Source: Tricholoma matsutake
Lineage: Eukaryota; Basidiomycota; Agaricomycetes; Agaricales; Tricholomataceae
Direction of reading: 5' to 3'
Length of the DNA stretch: 64,000 nt
Assembly (NCBI GenBank): GCA_026075535.2
Contig: AP026539.1
Location: forward strand, 4,588,001-4,652,000
Part shown: in pieces, positions 1-11,164 of the stretch
Numbering within the stretch: the stretch's first letter is position 1
Layout: the number at the start of each line of letters is the position of its first letter
The notes under the pieces: model-generated
Databases searched by the model: none
What the model was told of the DNA's origin: nothing
Seen by the model: only the letters and a program-made list of their open reading frames with translations
Made by a program: the position numbers and the translations under genes

Positions 1-644
1 GGAGATTGTCGGGTCGATGCGGATTCTGCGGGAGGGGGAACGGAAAGGACTTGGCTTCAGCTTGTAAGAAGCTGCGCCCTTCACCTCGTCTGGTGTCCTA
101 ATTTCAAGTCGAGGTTTTAGAGGTAGGAGTGGGAAAGTGTGGGTAAATGCGGGGAGGAGTACGGAGGGACTTAGGTTGAGTTCAGATGAGACTAGAACTT
201 TTGGAGGGAGACTAGAGGTTGAGTCAAATGTAGTTCAGACTCTTAGAGGACAGGGGTTGGAGTAGAAGGAGGTTTTAGATTGGCAGGGTAAAGTCGAGTC
301 TATGTCAATATACGAACTGAGGAATACAAGGTGAAACTAACTAAGCTTAAATACTGTAGTCCGGAATAATGCGGAACAGGAACGAAGACTGTGGCAGTGT
401 CTCGACTGCATAGATAAATTACCTACAGGAGCCGCACAGGAATCCATAGTTGAATTTGCAATAGAGATGGCAGCCTTGGAAAGGCAGCCGTGGATGCTGT
501 ACAAGGTGGCCTGATGCACAGCAGTGTGGGCAGTGCAAGGCAGCTGGGAACGAAATCGTGAGGCGTAGACAAAAGTCATGTTCAACATGCGGGAAAGAGT
601 CGGATGGATGCGGGTTCCAATCGGGCGAGGAACGGTTCTTGACA
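1..644 (-). repeat. 3' LTR of gypsy element A (cut by window edge)
   Basis: This stretch aligns without gaps to 7037-7680 (offset 7036). I counted 41 differences in 644 positions, 40 of them transitions, so the two copies are about 93.6% identical. The right edge, GTTCTTGACA ending at 644, is the same as the right edge of the other copy. Because the element reads on the minus strand, this is its 3' LTR. About 63 bases of it lie outside the window. Confidence 0.93.
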
Positions 645-657
645 GTATTTCCCCCTT
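645..657 (-). promoter_or_regulatory. Polypurine tract of gypsy element A
   Basis: Read on the minus strand, the bases next to the 3' LTR are AAGGGGGAAATAC. A purine-rich tract directly upstream of the 3' LTR is the plus-strand primer site of LTR retrotransposons. Its place fixes both the LTR border and the orientation of the element. Confidence 0.8.
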
Positions 658-781
658 AGTGCCGAGCCTATGAGGCACGTGAGGGTTTGAGTCCAAGTGA
701 GGAAGTTGGTTGAATTTTCCGAATGTGGTAATTGGTTGAAAAAATTTTCACGTTCTTTCCTTCCCCCATCAACTATCAATT

Positions 782-1770
782 ATGTCCCCTCCAGCAGTAT
801 CCACGCAGATCAAATTGGCCATGATGAGGGCTCAACACGAACAAAGGGAGCGGGCGATGAAGGAGCAGATGGAATGGGAGATGAAGGAGCTGGAGGAAGC
901 AGCGAGGGAGGAGGAACACTGGGCATAGGAGGCACAGAAGGCAGCAGAGGAGGCTGCAAAGGCTGAGGAGGTGCATCAGGCAGAGGCGCAGAAAAAGGAG
1001 GCATCAGCCGCAAGACAAGCAGAGAAGAAGTGGGTGGCTGCGGCCACAGGTTTGGAGGATGAGGCTGAGGGGAGCAAGTCCCCCAAGAAAAAGAAAGTCG
1101 CCAAGTCGAAGGCATGAGTGGGGTCGGAGGAGTTGGAGGGTCTGGTGCGGGTGCAGGCCGAGTTGCCTTGCAAAAGGTACGTACTTGTTTCCTTTTCCAG
1201 TCTCTTTTTACTGACAAGTGGCCTAGGTGCAAATATCAAAAGATCGCTTGTTTCAAGATGGGTGTGAAGGGACGCGTGTGCGACAACTGCACATGCATCA
1301 AACATAAGTGCAAGGAGGTAGTGTGGGAGGGGCAGGAAGCCCCTGCAGCAAAACTGGTGGGAACGACGGGGGTGACCGGGGAAAACCCGGAAATAATGCA
1401 ACAAATGATGAAGTTGATAAGGAAGGGGTTTGCTGAGGTGGCTACTGCGGTGCGGGAATCAATGGGAGAGATATGGGATGCCTTGGACCCAGAGTGGGTG
1501 GAGGAAGAAAGTGCTGGGGAGGAGAGCGACAAGGGTGATGAAGAGGTGGAGCGGGTGGTGCGAGAGTCCCAGCGGGAAAGACGCGGGATCCGAAAGTCTG
1601 GAGATGACTGGGAGGCCTTCCAGAGATATCTGGAGAAAAGGCAAGTGGATGATGAGGAGGAGAGCGAGAGTGGAGATGAGGAGGGTGGAGAGAAGGATGA
1701 GGGTGGAGAAGAGGGCGAGGTTGGGGGAGAGGGTGACGAAGACAGAGAGGGAGAAGTGGAGGTAGTGTAG
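782..1770 (+). pseudogene. Antisense accessory ORF inside gypsy element A
   Basis: Between the end of pol and the 3' LTR there is an open region running opposite to gag-pol. From the ATG at 782 one frame gives a glutamate/lysine/alanine-rich helical stretch (EAQKAAEEAAKAEE-like) and a basic KSPKKKKVAKSKA patch, broken by TAG near 908 and TGA near 1115. A second frame, 1114-1770, encodes a cysteine cluster (CKYQKIAC, then CDNCTCIKHKC) followed by a helical part and a very acidic tail. A GT...AG pair at about 1181-1218 would join the frames, but 38 bases is short for an intron here. The cysteine spacing looks like a small zinc-binding DNA-contact module. This is inference, since I recognise no named family. 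Antisense 3' ORFs are known in some plant gypsy elements, so this could be a genuine accessory gene. It could also be a captured host gene fragment. Confidence 0.55.
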
Positions 1771-1872
1771 GGATCCAGTTGGATCCAAAAAAAATCTTTT
1801 TTCAATGAATTTTGTTTCTGAGTACAAACTGAGTGAATAAGCAATGTGAATAGCCTTTAAGTGGGTAATGGA

Positions 1873-4800
1873 CCGGGTTTTTGTGGGTAGCGGGTGTGAA
1901 AATCCGCAAGGAGTTCTTGGGCATGCTCAAGTTCCATAACAGGTAGCCAGGAGGTCTCTTCATCGGTTCCCTGGTAACCTTCCCATCAGACGAGGTAGAG
2001 AATCTTGCAGTGACATCAGTTGTCAACTTTGGAGTTGAGGACTTTGGCAATCTCATATTCGAGCTCGTCGTCAATGGTGATCGGAGGAGGTGGAGGTTGC
2101 ACTCGATTTGGAATTGTGTTCGGGGAGTGTTTCTCTAGTTGAGAGACATGGAAAACAGGGTGAATGGCCCGCATGTGATCCAGGAGCCGCAGGGTGACTG
2201 AGTGAGTGCCCGGGCGGGCGATGATTTTGAAGGGCCCATGGTGCTTTTTGGAAAGTTTCTTGGAGGGATGAGTGGTGTGGATATTTTCTGCAGTGATGTA
2301 GGCAGAGTCACCAATGTTGAAGTCAGGTGCGGGTGCCTGATGTTTGTCTGCAGGACCTTGATAATGCTCTTGAGCGGCTGCAAGCTGTTTCCAAAGCTCC
2401 TGATGAAGGTCGTCTAAGTCGATGACAAACTCGTGGGCACGCTGTGAATCTAAGTCGTGTTCTGGAAAAATGGAAATGTTTGGGTGATAGCCTTTGTTGG
2501 CAAAGAAAGGGGATACACCTGTAGAGGTGGAAGGAGCATTGTTGTAGGCAAATTCGCCCAAGGGTAAGAGGTGAGACCAGTCGTCCTGCTGATAGTTGCA
2601 GAAGATCTGGAGGTACTGCTCCAGGGTCTGATTAAGTCATTCTGTCTGACCATCACCTTGCGGGTGATAACTGGAAGTGAAATGGATCTGCATGTCGAGC
2701 GCTTTTCCAAGGGAGTGGAAGAAATGGGAGACAAACTCGGATCCCCGGTTGCAAGTGACATGCGATGGAACGCCATGCTTGGAGAAGACGTGGAGGACAA
2801 ACAGGTTGGCTAGTTCTTGGGCTGTGATTTCATTGACAGTTGGGATGAAGATGCCTTGCTTGGTGAGGCGGTCAATGATGACCAGGATAGCGGTGTGACC
2901 ATTGGAGTTGGGTAGTTGTTCAATGAAGTCCATGGAGATGGAGTTCCAAGGTCGTTCCGGAACTGGAAGTTGCTTTAGGAACCCATAGGGCTTGTGTCAG
3001 GGTGATTTGGATCATTTGCAAGTGGTACAGGATTTGCAGAATTCTTGCACAAAGGTGCGGAGGTTTGGCCAGACATATTCCTAGCGGACAAGCTGCTGGG
3101 TTTTGTTTTGTCCAAAGTGGCCAGAGAGGATGTGATCATGTTTGTACTGAAGGACTTTGAGGCGAAGATCTGCGATGTCCGGAACATAAATCCGGTCGAA
3201 GTGGCGGAGAAGACCTGCCTCGTCTATGGCCCAGTTGGGGTCGGTAGGTGTCGGGAGATGTGCAGATGAAAAGGGGTCAAGGGGTAGGGAGGTGTGGATG
3301 TCGTGGTGAAGTTTCTCAACATCCATGATTACTGCTTGTTGAAGGATGGGTGTGGCGAAATAGGTGGCACAGAGGGAAGAGGTGAGCTGTTCCTGTGTGA
3401 ATACAGGTCGGAAGTTGGTTGGGTTTACAGAGGCGAAGTCGCTATTTCCCCCTTTGTGGTAGATGTCCCAACGTCTAGTGAGTGCATCTGGTTTGGCCCC
3501 TAGTTTTCCAGGGTGGAAGCAGATGACAAGATTGAACTGGGAAAGGTACTCAGACCAATGGGCCTGGCGGCGGGTGAGCAACTTGGTAGTGCTGAAGTAC
3601 TCAAGATTTTTGTGGTCGGTGACCACATCAATTGGGTTTGTGGAACCCTCGAAATACTGCCGCCAGTGTTTGAAAGCTTTGAAAATGGCCAAGAGTTCCT
3701 TATCATGGGTGTCATAATTTAGTTCAGCGGGATTGAAGGAGCGGGAATGAAAAGTGACCAGATGGATTTCTCTATCTGCAGTGTAAACCGAAAGGATAGC
3801 TGCTAGGGCATAGTTGGAAGCATCGGTTTTGAGTACCATCTGTGAGTCAGGTACCCATTGTGTTAAGATGGGGGCATGGGTGAATTCTTGTTTGAGCTTT
3901 TCAAAAGCATCATGGCACTTCTTGTTGAAGTCCCATGGTGCGGATTTCCACGTCAAGTGGGTGAGTGGGATGACAATGTCTGAATAGCTGTTAATGAAGC
4001 AGTGGTAAAAGTTGCAAAAGCCTAAGAAGGATTGAATGTCTTTAACTTTCCTAGGCTCGGGCCAGTCAAGCACAGTTTTGACTTTATCCTCGGACATCCG
4101 CAGTCCATCTGGTGAAAGGATGAAACCCAAATATTTGATGGTGTCTTTGTGGAACTCACATTTCTGTGGAGAGGTGTAAAGTCCATTTTTCCGGAGATGG
4201 CGGAGGACTTCTTTGATGTGAGCCCTGTGCTGGGACTTGTCATCGGATTAGATTAGGATGTCGTTGAGGTATACGATGACACAAACATCCAGCATGTCGC
4301 TGAAGATGTCGTTCATAAACCGCTGGAAAGCTGCGGGTGCATTAGTGAGCCCAAAGGGGACCACCAACCACTCGAAGGATCCGTAGCGGGTGCGGAAAGT
4401 AGTTTTCCACTCATCACCATCAGCGATGCGGACTAGGTGATAAGTGTGCCGCAAGTCTATTTTGGTGAACAAGCAGGCTTTGTGGGGAGAGTCAAGTAGG
4501 TCGGAAATGAGAGGAAGTGGGTAGCGGTCTTTCTTTGTAAGATGGTTAAGTCCTCGGTAGTCGACACAAAGTCGGAGACTACCGTCCTTCTTCTTGACGA
4601 AGAGAATAGGGGCACCATGTGGCGACTTGGATGTGCGGATGAAACCTGAGCAGACATTTTCATCAATAAAGACTTGTAAGGCTTCTAATTCAGAGGGGGA
4701 GAGAGAATACATTTGGCCTGGAGGCAGAGGAGTATTGTCTTCTGTCTCTATCTTGAGGTCGTAAGACCGATGCGGAGGAAGGGTATCTGCTTTAGTCTTA

Positions 4801-5500
4801 TTAAAGACATCAGCGAATTCATGATACTCAGGTGGAATCTCGGAAAGGTCAGAAGAGTTAGTGGAATGGGTGGAGCGGGCAGATAACCCTTCTGGAGCGA
4901 AGGTCATCTGTAAAGCTACTGCCCCAGGAAGTTTGCTAGCATGCGCATAAGTGGCAGCATTGATGAAGGAGATGTTGGGAGGTGTAAACTTAGGAGGAAT
5001 GGGGGGTTTGGAAAGTGCAGAAGAGTTGAGGATTTCTACCGGAAAATTCAGGGACAAAGGTGACGTCAGGGGTGCTGGACCTCTATGATCTGCAGAGCAG
5101 AAAGTGAGTTGGCTTGAAGACCAGTCAATCAACAGATTGTATTCCTTCAGCCAGTTATGACCGAGTACAGCAGAACAGGAAGAGTTGAGCAAGGTTACAT
5201 AAAATGACAAATTGAATACTTCACCGGCAGGGAAGGTGACTGGAAGTTTGACGATCTGAGTTATGGTGGAGTTGCAAGTTCCATCAAAGAGTCGTAAACC
5301 GATCAGGTTAATGGATTCCGTGCTGAGTTGGTTATTCAACACAAAAGAGGAGTCAAGGAAGCAGTGGGAGGAGCCAGAGTCGATAAGGGTTCAGAAAGGG
5401 GCGGAAGATTTGGGAAAGGTTAAAAGAATGGTTAAGGAGTCAGGGTCGGAAAGAGCAGATGCATTGAGACAAATGTAGGCAGCCAAGTGGGTAAGGTCAA
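1873..5500 (-). pseudogene. pol: Gypsy element A pol: protease, RT, RNase H, integrase, chromodomain
   Basis: A single minus-strand frame covers pol and is broken only by stops. In order it holds: a pepsin-like retroviral protease with DSGSSHCF at about 5380 and VLGHNWL; RT with [21 protein letters not shown] and the active site as YLND (family YxDD); RNase H (LKTDASNYA, THDKELLAI, VVTDHKNLEYF); an integrase zinc-binding part (HILSGHFGQNKT, CKSCTTCK); the integrase core (SMDFIEQLP, HFTSSYHPQGDGQTE); and a chromodomain (WEGYQGTDEETSW) ending at 1873. Stops fall at 4248, 3081, about 3020, 3008, 2637, 2025 and 1998. Several are TGA at conserved arginines, for example directly after GQTE. The gene is dead: the catalytic Asp has become Asn and there are at least six stops. 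The domain order RT-RNase H-integrase-chromodomain places it in the Ty3/gypsy chromovirus group. Confidence 0.93.
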
Positions 5501-5542
5501 TGCAACCCCCAGCCCCAATGGCTGTATCCTGAGGGTTGCGGA

Positions 5543-6967
5543 CTATTTTTCTGAGTCCATAGTCTTGGGAATGACAGTGGATGCATGGGCTTTTGCGGCT
5601 TTGGATTTTGGGCAGTTTCCTGCTATGTGCCCTTCCTCACTGCAGTAGAGACAAAGTTGTTCTCTCATGTGACGTTCTCGTTCCTCCCCAGTAAGCTTGC
5701 CGTTCTTCCCCAACTTATTGGAGATGGATGACTTGGGCTTGTCCTGTGAAGTGTTCTTTGTTGCAGAAGACTGCTGGTTGGAGGTGTTACCGTGGGTGGA
5801 GTTTGAAGATGCTTGGTTTGTCAATGGGGAAGGGCTTTTTGAAGAGTCCTTCTGACTAGAGTTAGTGATGTTACTGGAATTCTTTGTTTCAAAATGGGAT
5901 TCGTCTTCTTGCATCCAGTAGATGTCGTTGCTGTCCTGCGCTTTCAAGTGCAGTTCTGCGAGAGTATTGGGTTTACCACCCCGGAGAACTTCTATGCAAA
6001 GCCAGAGTGGAAGACCATGGAAATAGTGGTCGCGAAGGGCTGCTTCATTCCAGTTGACCCTAGAAGCTAATTCCAGAAGTCAACGTTATATTTTGTGATA
6101 CGACCACCTTTCTTCATTGCTAAATCAGAGAGAGCTTTTTCCACATCTCCGACTGGGTCGTGCAGACCGAAGTTGCTTTCCAGCTTGGTGAGGAAAGCTT
6201 CGTAGTCCCACATCCAGTGTGTGGAATCTGTCGGGTCATTCAGACCAGGCTCAAACCAACTGAGAGCTGATCCCTTAAGATAAGAAAGGATGAATATGAT
6301 CTTTTTCTCATCAGAGGAAAATACATGCGGACGGTCGCGGAAATGAAGATTGCAGGAGACTAAGAAGTCTCTAAGTTTCTTTGGATTGGCACCATCAAAA
6401 GTGTCAGGGTCGTGAACTTTGATTTTTTCAGTCTTGGGTGTGTTATTCTGATGAAGGGTGCAGATACTTTCCGAGAGGTTGTAAAGGACATCTATGAACC
6501 TATCCCCTGGGTCAGGGTTTTCCCCCATGGGAGGTTGATCCTCAGGATCATTGGGATTGGGGTGACCCCCAGGGCCGTCAGGACCACTAGGGTCATCGGG
6601 TCCGCCGGGGGGCCCGTCCTCTAGACCAGGATCTTCCAACCCAAAGGGTTCAGGCTGGTTGATGCCTCCTACATACTCAAGGGGAGTTCTTGATCAAAAA
6701 CCTTCTGGGTTGCCGGAAGGTTGCGGGGCACAGGTGGACATGAGGTTGGCACTGATTGAGGGAGCTCCTGAGCCAATTTGTCAAAAGATGTTTGAGGGTC
6801 TGGAAGACACTCCAAAAGTAGTGGTGGGTCGAGGGTTGGAAAGGGTGGATCGCTGGATTGCAGAGATCCCTGGAATAGTACCAGCGCATTGGGAGTTTCT
6901 TGTTGTGCGCTGGCGGGTCTCGGTAGGGGTCATAGAGAGGAAATGGACGAGTGAAGTGGGAGTTCAT
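5543..6967 (-). pseudogene. gag: Gypsy element A gag with CCHC zinc knuckle
   Basis: The gag region starts with an ATG at 6967, only 6 bases inside the presumed LTR border. It runs through three segments in two frames. The N-terminal 96 codons end in TGA. A middle part (frame start about 6639) has a Pro/Gly/Asp-rich stretch and the capsid-like core, with DPDTFDGANPKKLRDFL, a KIIFILSYLKGSALSWFEP helix pair, and TKLESNFG. The C-terminal part, 5947-5543, holds the nucleocapsid zinc knuckle CLYCSEEGHIAGNCP (C-x2-C-x4-H-x4-C). Gag forms the particle that packages element RNA. At least two frameshifts separate the pieces, so no full Gag could be made. Confidence 0.87.
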
Positions 6968-6973
6968 ATATAC

Positions 6974-7680
6974 TGTTAAGAACTGATCCTAGAGGCCACT
7001 TCGGAATCCAACCGGACACTGCGGGTGATGATAGCGGGAGATTGTCAGGTCAATGTGGATTCTGCGGGAGGGGGAATGGAAAGGACTTGGCTTCAGCTTG
7101 TAAGAAGCTGCGCCCTTCACCTCATCTGGTGTCCTAATTTCAAGTTGAGGTTTTAGAGGTAGGAGCGGGAAAGTGCGGGTAAATGCGGGGAGGAGTACAG
7201 AGGGACTTAGGTTGAGTTCAGATGAAACTAGAACTTTTGGAGGGAGACTAGAGGTTGAGTCGAATGTAGTTCAGACTCTTAGAGGACAGGGGTTGGAGTA
7301 GAAGGAGGTTTTAGATTGGCAGGGTAAAGTCGAGTCTATGTTGATATATGAACTGAGAAATACAAGGCAAAACTAACTAAGCTTAAATGCTGTAGTCCGG
7401 AATAATGTGGAACAGGAACAAAGACTGCGGCAGTGTCTCGACTGCATAGATAAATTACCTATGGGAGCTGCACAGGAATCCATAGTCGAATTTGCAATAG
7501 AGATGGCAGCCTTGGAAAGGCAGCCATGGATGCTGTACAAGGTGGCCTGATGCACAGCAGTGTGGGCAGTGCAAGGCAGCCGGGAATGAAATTGGGAGGC
7601 ATAGACAAAAGTCATGTTCGATGTGTGGGAAAGAGTCAGATGGATGTGGGTTCTGATCGGGCAAGGAATGGTTCTTGACA
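6974..7680 (-). repeat. 5' LTR of gypsy element A
   Basis: This is the complete LTR of 707 bases. It is bounded by TGTTAAGAAC on the left and GTTCTTGACA on the right, a 10-bp inverted repeat with one mismatch that includes the usual TG...CA ends. It aligns colinearly with 1-644. The outer border abuts an exon of a DUF6698-like gene at 7681, so it marks the insertion point. The left border is inferred from the inverted repeat, because the matching part of the other LTR lies outside the window. Confidence 0.88.
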
Positions 7681-8690
7681 CTTGGGCAGAGGAAGGGGAT
7701 GTAAAGATGAATTTAAATGTCTACAGAGGCCATATAACAGTTGAGATATGAGAGCAAAAAATGGTAAAGGCTCACCTTTAACAACATCGCACTTCGGAAT
7801 AGACCATCCTCAATGTTCTCAATACTACCACTAGCTTTTGGGTAGAGAAAAGCGGGCCAGGAATCCGCAGTAACAGTGAAATCTGAATGGCCTTCATGAA
7901 TGTTAGTACGCACCCTATGGACAAGCATCAGTGTCAAAACATAGAGCAGAGAGTACACAAAGCATACGAAAGATCTTCCCAATCATAGTCTATGGGACAT
8001 AACAGACGTCCAGTGTCGTCATGTTCAAATCCTCTGTCCATCTTGGAGGTAGGTGGAAGTGGTCTGGATATAGAACCACCAAGTGCTCCTGCTATCCAAC
8101 TAACAATGGCTGGCTTGAGGTTTGCTGCATCATCACCTCGGCCTCCACCTGCCCCTTTCCGAAGCTACCCAAGTATTAGTATTTATACATGGATAAAGAA
8201 CTAGTATTCACATCTCTAAAATAGACATTTAGTTCCAGTACATCCTGCTCATTTAGCTTGGTTTTAAGACCTGTAATGTGGTGTAGTAAAAGTTCATATC
8301 CTTGATAAGTCCGACGCTGCCTGGGTATGCTGCATTATCATGCAATCCAATTCATGAAAAGAAGAAACAGTACTCCAAGGTGGGCTCAAGGTCCTCATCA
8401 GGTGCCTCTGCATCCAGGGCATGTCGTTGGTCACTCTCTTCAATGAGCTCATCAACAGACTCAAACATAGACACAAGCCTGCATATTACTTGGCCCTGTG
8501 TAATGTTAGACTGTGCATTTCTATAGAAGCATCTACTGTTAAGCAAGCAATCTAGAGTGGGTTAAGTAGTACATATGATTTTTGTTTCACACCTGCTTGC
8601 TGAAGGTTTTGAAGCTGTTGTTCCAGTGCCGCAATCCGCTGCTTAGCACCCGCATATATGGCCACAACCAAATGCTCATCTAGAAATACT
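7681..8690 (-). pseudogene. DUF6698-like fungal gene truncated by gypsy element A
   Basis: Minus-strand exons in order: a helical segment (AKQRIAALEQQLQNLQQA, about 8590-8680); ITQGQVICRLVSMFESVDEL (about 8390-8530); TYQGYELLLHHITGLKTKL (about 8230-8320); then KGAGGGRGDDAANLKPAIVSW, MDRGFEHDDTGRLLCPIDYDW (about 7985-8160), TADSWPAFLYPKA and DGLFRSAMLL (about 7790-7900). After a 55-base intron comes TFKFIFTSPSSAQ, which runs straight into the LTR at 7680. RGDD, RGF..DTGRLLCP..YDW, WPAFLY and FTSPSSA are the signature blocks of a large Agaricomycete family that I recognise as DUF6698; its function is unknown. Splice sites are plausible (GTATGC...CCATAG, GTGAGC...CTGTAG). The C-terminus is lost, so the copy is probably non-functional. 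An upstream segment near 9030-9110 (WDLELSVPPEWDC) may be a further N-terminal exon. Confidence 0.78.
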
Positions 8691-9029
8691 GTAGCAGGTA
8701 GAGTAGAAGCTAAACTGACTAACCAGTGATGCTTGTCATGGGATAGACGTGCAGCGCATGAGGTTCAAAGTTTGAATGGGTTCAAAGGGTCATTGAATGG
8801 GCATTTATAACACTGTAAACTTACATAAGCTTACTGGCTGTGCATCACTAAAGGCTATGCTTCCAAAAGATTGTCACCATAGCAAAGCTGAAACTCCATT
8901 TCTTATGTTGCAATGAAGTAATTAGGCCCATCAAGAAAGCGCTAGTGCCAGTTATGAAACTCCTCTGCTACTCTCAGGCTTCAAGGTACAAGCTTACAAT
9001 GGGTGCCTTTGTCTCCAGCTCATCCCAGC

Positions 9030-9120
9030 TTGTGGATAGGATAGGATTACCGTTGCAGTCCCACTCAGGAGGAACAGATAGCTCCAAGTCCCATACTACC
9101 CACACGAGCACATATTAGGT
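9030..9120 (-). other. Possible upstream exon of the DUF6698-like gene
   Basis: A short minus-strand open segment reads WDLELSVPPEWDCNGNPI and is flanked by plausible splice signals. It has the look of coding sequence, but I cannot tie it firmly to the DUF6698-like exons downstream. The 340 bases between them hold nothing that I recognise. Confidence 0.3.
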
Positions 9121-9237
9121 AAAAACAAATGTGCTATATTGTAGTCAAGTTCGGCCTAAAGCTTGGCTTCTGTGGCCATAACCATTCTGTCAGGTTGTTT
9201 CTCCACTAGAATACCTGCTTTTTCCTGTTGACTTGGA

Positions 9238-9415
9238 GCTAGCTCTGGGATTTTGATGCGTATAGCTTCGTGGTATATCATAATGCAGTCTGCAAGACAT
9301 CTGGGAACACCTAAGAAAGCTAGCTCTGGGAATTTGATACATATAGCGAGGTAGCATAATGCAGTCTGTAAGACACAGTGGAACGCCTAAGAAAGCTAGC
9401 TCTGGGAATTGATGC
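9238..9415. repeat. Tandem duplication, unit about 80 bp, 2+ copies
   Basis: The string GCTAGCTCTGGGA recurs at 9238, 9319 and 9395. Between copies there is shared sequence (gatgcgtatagc / gatacatatagc, cataatgcagtctg). The spacing of 81 and 76 bases marks an imperfect tandem duplication. Confidence 0.75.
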
Positions 9416-9894
9416 GTATGGTTCTGATTGGCCCAATTGACTCACACAAGCTCATGCATCATTGGAGGAATTTACAAGGGCTGAACCCTTCTGAGGCTTT
9501 CTCAAGTTTGGGTATGTCAGTTCAATCTAAGCGCCAACGATTCGGGATGCCAGATCAAATCATCCCTGGTTTCCTCCCCCTACTACCATATCTCACTCCA
9601 AATCCCATGATTACACAGTCAAATACAATAGACTCCAAGGCTCAACAACCAACGTACTCCTGGGTTGTTTCCACCTTATGCTTCTGCAACAAATGTTTTG
9701 GTTTGGTAGGTGCGACTGGGAAATGCAGATGTACAAGAGCTGGTGGTGGGAGGCAGTGGCTGCCAACCAGTCCTCTGGTCCAAGTGGTCTACCAGAAGCT
9801 TGGATTTCCTCACATGAACATGGAATTGGCAGTTGTGTGGGTTTTGAAAATCGAGCTTGAGGGGGTATTGACAAGTTGGCAACCTGATCACTAA
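9412..9894 (+). other. Unrecognised open frame, uncertain coding
   Basis: An open frame of about 160 codons starts at an ATG near 9412, at the end of a tandem duplication. It has a CNKCFG...GKCRC cluster but no motif that I can place. Length alone does not prove coding, and the opposite strand is also partly open. From here to 10700 nothing else is recognisable. Confidence 0.2.
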
Positions 9895-10709
9895 CTTGCT
9901 GGACAAGAAGCTCAGGCTCGCGATAGACTTGTGAGTCGTGACCTTACCGTAGACCTGCAGATAGCTAGGTAGCAAAAATGTGGGCGCACGAGATGTGCAT
10001 AATCTGATGTTGGTCGGTGCTGCCTAGTCTTGGTGGAGGGCGAGAGATGACACTGTGAGGAGGGGTGATACCATGACACATACATGTGAGAGGAGGCTGC
10101 CACAGCATGGCCATGTGCATTGTTGCCAAGCATGTGTATGTGGACCCAGGGAGCACATGAGGAGGCGGTGGATGGAAGCTGAAGAGAGCAGAGGCAGGGT
10201 GGCAGTTCAAGGGACCAATGAGATTCTGTTAGGTTTTTTTCCCCTGCATGCATGAAGATGGTGTGGCTGAGATTGAGGGGCTTGAGGGGATCTCGGGTGA
10301 AATATTCTGGTGCGTGAAGTATTCTGGTTGTATGTTACAGAATGGATGGATGCAGAGGGCTGTTGACTAGTTGCAGGTGGCGAGGTAGGGCACTTGTGGG
10401 AGGGATGTGGGAAGCCTGGACAGGATGCGTCCTGAGAGCCGCACAACAAGCAGATGGAGGCAAAACAATATCATCATCAAGTTAAGTTTCACATGGAAGA
10501 GAGAGGCAGGCATACATGCATCTTGAAATCCTCCTCTGCTGAGTGGCATTGAACAGTCATTTCATCAACCCAAATGGTGAGAGGATTCCAGAGGATGGAG
10601 AGGGCTAACACACATACGAATAGGTTAACACATGCGAGGGCTATGTGTAGCTATACAAAACTTACTCGTGATGTCAGGCCATGTCAGGGTTGAGTGTGTG
10701 GACGTGTCA

Positions 10710-11112
10710 TCATGGCCTGGGCCTGTAGTGGATGCTGGATAGAAACACCATGTTCTTCATACTGTAAACCTAAGAATGGCAGATATCATAAGGAAAGCAG
10801 TTTTGGAAGGCAACAAATTTTGCTGAGCAGAGATATGCACTTTGACTTCATGGAGCAACCACCCCGCCTGCACACCTTTGATGCGACACTCCAGTAGAAC
10901 CTGCAAGTGACTTGGCAAACACCATTCCTCTGCACTTGCCATGTGTTGCAAGTGTCTAGAAATCCAGGTATAAGGTGGGCTCGGTACTGAGTCAGTAAGT
11001 TGGGGTTGATTCCAAGTTGATTCCTCAAAATTTACGGTTCACGGTGTGGGTCCCAACATCAGATGACAGGTTCGCATATGCAGTGCTTCCATCTGCTGAG
11101 AAACCCTACCAC
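10710..11112 (+). repeat. Dispersed repeat R, copy 1
   Basis: This block matches the reverse complement of 40684-41185. Shared pieces include gtgtcatcat, gatgctggat, aaggcaacaaat, ctttgatgcgacactcc, tgcaagtgacttggca, caccattcct, ggttgattcctc and catctgctgagaaaccctac, in the same order. I judge it as roughly 75-80% identical. This copy has one unit where copy 2 has a 16-bp tandem array. It is probably a fragment of a non-autonomous element; no coding content is seen. Confidence 0.75.
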
Positions 11113-11164
11113 ATGCAGCCTATGATAGGAGAAACAACATAGAAGGAGAAACAACGTTGAAGGT

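Noticed and set aside
1236..1844. 200-codon Ser/Pro-rich open frame on the minus strand
   Set aside because: It is the mirror of the GA-rich acidic tail of the antisense ORF. Low-complexity purine-rich DNA opens frames on both strands, and it has no motif.
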